From assembly GCF_040643635.1 (NCBI RefSeq), contig NZ_JBEYUS010000018.1, forward strand, positions 22,077 to 86,076: DNA of 64,000 bases, in the 5' to 3' direction. The DNA is from Saccharopolyspora_C sp040643635. GTDB taxonomy: Bacteria > Actinomycetota > Actinomycetes > Mycobacteriales > Pseudonocardiaceae. This document shows, one piece after another, positions 60,576 to 64,000 of this stretch. Each line of letters begins with the position of its first letter. Within the stretch, counting starts at the first letter, position 1. Position numbers and translations under genes: made by a program. Below the pieces are notes generated by a model. It had not been told where the DNA came from. It made no database searches and saw only the letters and a list, made by a program, of their open reading frames with translations.

Positions 60576-63500
60576 ATGTTTCGCAAGGTCCTCGTCGCCA
60601 ACCGTGGCGAAATCGCGATCCGAGCCTTCCGCGCGGGCTACGAGCTCGGCGCGGGCACCGTCGCGGTGTTCCCGCACGAAGACCGCAACTCGCTGCACCG
60701 CTTGAAAGCCGATGAGTCCTACGAGATCGGCGAACCAGGGCACCCGGTGCGCGCCTACCTCTCCGTGGACGAGGTCATCAAGGCGGCGCAGACCGCGGGC
60801 GCCGACGCCGTCTACCCCGGTTACGGGTTCCTCTCCGAGAACCCGGACCTGGCGAAGGCCTGCCACGACGCGGGCATCACCTTCGTGGGGCCGAGCCACG
60901 AGATCCTCGAGATGGCCGGGAACAAGGCCACCGCGGTGGCCGCGGCCCGCGAAGCCGGCGTACCGGTGCTCGACTCCTCCGCGCCCTCGTCGGACATCGA
61001 CGAGCTGATGTCGGTCGGCGAGACGATCCCGTTCCCGGTGTTCGTGAAGGCCGTCGCCGGTGGCGGTGGCCGCGGGATGCGCCGCGTCGCCGAGTTCGAC
61101 GGGCTCCGCGAAGCCCTGGAAGCCGCGATGCGGGAAGCCGAATCCGCCTTCGGCGACCCCACGGTGTTCCTGGAGCAGGCCGTGGTGAACCCGCGGCACA
61201 TCGAGGTGCAGATCCTCGCCGACGCGACCGGCGAAGTGATCCACCTGTTCGAGCGGGACTGCTCGGTGCAGCGGCGGCACCAGAAGGTCATCGAGATCGC
61301 GCCCGCCCCGAACCTCGACCCCGAACTGCGCGAACGCATCTGCGCCGACGCCGTCGCCTTCGCCCGCAAGATCGGATACGTGAACGCGGGCACCGTCGAA
61401 TTCCTCGTCGACGAGCAGGGCAGGCACGTGTTCATCGAGATGAACCCGCGCATCCAGGTCGAGCACACCGTCACCGAAGAGGTCACCGACGCCGACCTCG
61501 TGCAGTCCCAGATCCGCATCGCCGCGGGCGAGACCCTCGCCGACCTGGGCATGACGCAGGACTCGGTGCGGTTGCGCGGCGCCGCGCTGCAGTGCCGCAT
61601 CACCACCGAGGACCCCACCAACGGGTTCCGGCCGGACACCGGCATGATCAGCGCCTACCGCTCGCCGGGCGGCGCGGGCATCCGGCTCGACGGCGGCACC
61701 GCGTTCGCGGGCACCAGCATCAGCCCGCACTTCGACTCGATGCTGGTGAAGCTGTCCTGCCGCGGCCGCGACTTCGGCACCGCCGTGGCCCGCGCCCGGC
61801 GCGCCCTCGCCGAGTTCCGCATCCGCGGCGTGGCCACGAACATCCCGTTCCTGCAGGCGGTCCTGGAGGACGACGACTTCGCGGGCGGCCGGGTCACCAC
61901 CTCGTTCATCGAGGAACGCCCGCACCTGCTGACCGCGCGGCACTCCGCCGACCGCGGGACGCGGCTGCTGAACTACCTGGCCGACGTGACGGTGAACCAG
62001 CCCAACGGGCCGCGCCCCACCGCCGCCGACCCGGTGTTCAAGCTGCCCGAGGTCGACCTGAGCGCCCCGCCGCAGGACGGCTCCAAGCAGCGGCTCACCG
62101 AACTCGGCCCGGAGGGCTTCGCCCGCTGGCTGCGGGAGTCCGACGCCGTCGGCGTCACCGACACCACCTTCCGCGACGCCCACCAGTCGCTGCTGGCGAC
62201 CCGGGTGCGCAGCAAGGACCTGCTGGCCGTCGCCCCGCACGTGGCGCGGATGACGCCGGAGCTGCTGTCCCTGGAGTGCTGGGGCGGCGCCACCTACGAC
62301 GTGGCGCTGCGGTTCCTCGCCGAGGACCCGTGGGAGCGGCTGGCGAAGCTGCGCGAAGCGGTGCCGAACATCTGCCTGCAGATGCTGCTGCGCGGGCGCA
62401 ACACCGTCGGCTACACGCCTTACCCGACCGAGGTGACCGAGCACTTCGTGCAGGAGGCCACCGACACCGGTATCGACATCTTCCGCATCTTCGACGCGCT
62501 CAACGACGTCGAGCAGATGCGCCCCGCCATCCAGGCGGTCCGGGACACCGGCAGGTCCGTCGCCGAAGTGGCGCTCTGCTACACCGGTGACCTGCTGGAC
62601 CCGGCCGAGAAGGTCTACACGCTGGACTACTACCTGCGGCTGGCCGAGCGGATCGTGGAGGCCGGGGCGCACGTGCTGGCCATCAAGGACATGGCCGGGC
62701 TGCTGCGCGCGCCCGCCGCCGCCGAGCTCGTCACCGCGCTGCGCCGCGAGTTCGACCTGCCGGTGCACCTGCACACCCACGACACGCCGGGCGGGCAGCT
62801 GGCCACCTACCTGGCGGCGGTGCAGTCCGGGGTGGACGCGGTCGACGGGGCCGCGGCCTCGCTGGCGGGCACCACCTCGCAGCCCGCGCTGTCCTCGGTG
62901 GTCGCCGCCACCGACCACACCGACCGGGCCACCGGGCTCGACCTGCGCTCGGTGTGCGACCTGGAGCCGTACTGGGAGTCGGTGCGCAAGGTCTACCAGC
63001 CGTTCGAGGCGGGCCTGGCCGCGCCCACCGGCCGCGTGTACCGGCACGAGATCCCCGGCGGGCAGCTGTCGAACCTGCGCACCCAGGCCGTCGCGCTCGG
63101 CCTCGGCGACAAGTTCGAGGAGATCGAGGCCATGTACGAGGCCGCCGACCGGATCCTCGGCAGGCTCGTCAAGGTCACCCCGTCCTCGAAGGTCGTCGGC
63201 GATCTCGCGCTGCACCTGGTCGGTGCCGGCGTCGACCCCGCCGACTTCGAGGCGGAGCCGCGCAAGTTCGACATCCCGGACTCCGTCATCGGCTTCCTGC
63301 AAGGGGAACTGGGCGAGCCGCCCGCGGGCTGGCCGGAGCCGTTCCGCACCCGCGCGCTGGAGGGGCGCACCGGGGGCCGGAAGGTCGCCGAGCTCACCGC
63401 GGAGGACCGCACCGGGCTGGAGGACGACCGCCGCGGCACCCTCAACCGGCTGCTGTTCGCCAAGCCCACCAAGGAGTTCACCGAGCACCGCGAGGCCTAC

Positions 63501-63953
63501 GGGGACACCTCGCTGCTGCGCAGCAAGGACTTCTTCTACGGGCTGCGGCCCGGCGAGGAGTACTCGGTCGACCTCGAACCGGGCGTGCGGCTGCTCATCG
63601 GCCTCGAAGCGATCAGCGAGCCCGACGAGCGCGGCATCCGCACCGTGATGGCCATCCTCAACGGCCAGCTGCGGCCCATCCAGGTGCGGGACCGCTCGGT
63701 GGCCACCGACCTGCCGGTGGCGGAGAAGGCCGACCGCGGCAACCCCGGCCACGTGCCCGCCCCGTTCGCCGGGGTGGTCACGCTCGCCGTCGCCGAAGGC
63801 GACGAGGTCGCCTCCGGGCAGACCATCGCGACGATCGAGGCCATGAAGATGGAGGCCGCGATCACCGCACCGCAGGCGGGCCAGGTCAAGCGGCTCGCCA
63901 TCGGCCGGGTGCAGCAGGTGGAGGGCGGCGACCTGATCGCCGAGATCGGGTAG
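60576..63953 (+). CDS. pyc: Pyruvate carboxylase
   Basis: 1125 residues. Carboxylates pyruvate to oxaloacetate with biotin and ATP, replenishing the TCA cycle. Biotin carboxylase domain at residues 1-450 (KVLVANRGEIAIRAFRAG; AVAGGGGRGMRRV; FIEMNPRIQVEHTVTEEV). Carboxyltransferase domain at ~530-800 (VTDTTFRDAHQSLLATRVRS; LHLHTHDTPGG-like HLHTHDTPGGQ). C-terminal biotin-carrier domain with the biotinylated lysine about residue 1091 in IEAMKMEAA. A full-length single-chain enzyme. Stop is at 63951-63953, close to the window end. Confidence 0.97.
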   Translation: MFRKVLVANRGEIAIRAFRAGYELGAGTVAVFPHEDRNSLHRLKADESYEIGEPGHPVRAYLSVDEVIKAAQTAGADAVYPGYGFLSENPDLAKACHDAGITFVGPSHEILEMAGNKATAVAAAREAGVPVLDSSAPSSDIDELMSVGETIPFPVFVKAVAGGGGRGMRRVAEFDGLREALEAAMREAESAFGDPTVFLEQAVVNPRHIEVQILADATGEVIHLFERDCSVQRRHQKVIEIAPAPNLDPELRERICADAVAFARKIGYVNAGTVEFLVDEQGRHVFIEMNPRIQVEHTVTEEVTDADLVQSQIRIAAGETLADLGMTQDSVRLRGAALQCRITTEDPTNGFRPDTGMISAYRSPGGAGIRLDGGTAFAGTSISPHFDSMLVKLSCRGRDFGTAVARARRALAEFRIRGVATNIPFLQAVLEDDDFAGGRVTTSFIEERPHLLTARHSADRGTRLLNYLADVTVNQPNGPRPTAADPVFKLPEVDLSAPPQDGSKQRLTELGPEGFARWLRESDAVGVTDTTFRDAHQSLLATRVRSKDLLAVAPHVARMTPELLSLECWGGATYDVALRFLAEDPWERLAKLREAVPNICLQMLLRGRNTVGYTPYPTEVTEHFVQEATDTGIDIFRIFDALNDVEQMRPAIQAVRDTGRSVAEVALCYTGDLLDPAEKVYTLDYYLRLAERIVEAGAHVLAIKDMAGLLRAPAAAELVTALRREFDLPVHLHTHDTPGGQLATYLAAVQSGVDAVDGAAASLAGTTSQPALSSVVAATDHTDRATGLDLRSVCDLEPYWESVRKVYQPFEAGLAAPTGRVYRHEIPGGQLSNLRTQAVALGLGDKFEEIEAMYEAADRILGRLVKVTPSSKVVGDLALHLVGAGVDPADFEAEPRKFDIPDSVIGFLQGELGEPPAGWPEPFRTRALEGRTGGRKVAELTAEDRTGLEDDRRGTLNRLLFAKPTKEFTEHREAYGDTSLLRSKDFFYGLRPGEEYSVDLEPGVRLLIGLEAISEPDERGIRTVMAILNGQLRPIQVRDRSVATDLPVAEKADRGNPGHVPAPFAGVVTLAVAEGDEVASGQTIATIEAMKMEAAITAPQAGQVKRLAIGRVQQVEGGDLIAEIG

Positions 63954-63971
63954 TCCGGCACGACCTCCGGT

Positions 63972-63984
63972 GGGGGGGGGGGGG
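63972..63984 (+). repeat. G13 homopolymer at the window end
   Basis: Thirteen G's, then TGGG and C-rich sequence (six C's, G, five C's), form a possible G/C hairpin just after pyc. It may be the pyc terminator, but length in such runs is often unreliable in assemblies. Confidence 0.5.
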
Positions 63985-64000
63985 TGGGCCCCCCGCCCCC

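Overview
The window is about 64 kb of very GC-rich actinobacterial chromosome. Third codon positions are almost always G or C, GTG starts are common, and many genes start immediately after a TANNNT -10 box (leaderless mRNAs). From memory, gene content and order match the ligA-gatCAB-ilvBNC-serA-leuB-gltX-leuCD-hup-mutT1-ppk-fbiD-gpsA-ddl-thiL-ung-recG-pyc stretch of Mycobacterium tuberculosis (roughly Rv3014c to Rv2967c). The intervening accessory genes and codon use suggest Pseudonocardiaceae, perhaps Saccharopolyspora or a relative. The genus is a guess. I saw no transposase, phage gene, CRISPR array or rRNA.

Layout. 1-4.9 kb: two unrecognised genes, NAD-dependent DNA ligase (ligA) and an ACT-domain protein. 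5.3-8.8 kb: the gatC-gatA-small ORF-gatB operon for tRNA-dependent amidation. 8.9-13.5 kb: acetyltransferase, cation/proton antiporter, PQQ-type sugar dehydrogenase lipoprotein and DoxX protein. 13.6-28 kb: branched-chain amino acid and serine block (ilvD, PH-domain protein, ilvB-ilvN-ilvC with a leader-peptide attenuator, LysR/EamA pair, DUF397 protein, serA, leuB, cimA with its own isoleucine-type attenuator). 28-33 kb: fumarylacetoacetate-hydrolase family enzyme, FAD monooxygenase, gltX, HAD phosphatase. 33.1-33.9 kb: tRNA-Gln and two tRNA-Glu genes around G-rich and hexanucleotide-repeat DNA. 34-37 kb: IclR (NdgR-like) regulator divergent from leuCD. 37-43 kb: hup with a long basic tail, mutT1, ppk with a similar tail-like N-terminal extension, fbiD. 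43-50 kb: plsC-gpsA, a cystathionine gamma-lyase-like enzyme, cysteine dioxygenase preceded by a cysteine-type leader peptide, a MocR regulator, ddl, a DUF3515 protein. 50.5-64 kb: RAM/ACT mini-regulator, thiL, MFS symporter, ung, a membrane protein, rpmB, a DhaL/FakA-like protein, recG and pyc.

How genes work together. ilvBNC, ilvD, leuB and leuCD make valine, leucine and isoleucine. cimA supplies 2-ketobutyrate for isoleucine by the citramalate route. pyc feeds oxaloacetate into central metabolism and amino acids. gltX, tRNA-Gln, tRNA-Glu and GatCAB together imply the indirect (transamidation) route to Gln-tRNA-Gln.

The most unusual signals are in non-coding DNA: (i) a ~160-bp multi-hairpin repeat present four times, each copy in a gap between convergent genes, with compensatory base changes in its stems; (ii) two branched-chain leader-peptide attenuators (ilvB, cimA) built on the same plan; (iii) a cysteine-type leader peptide before cysteine dioxygenase; (iv) nested palindromes between iclR and leuC; (v) degenerate 17-bp and 14-bp tandem arrays in spacers; (vi) a potential G-quadruplex tract between the tRNA-Glu genes.
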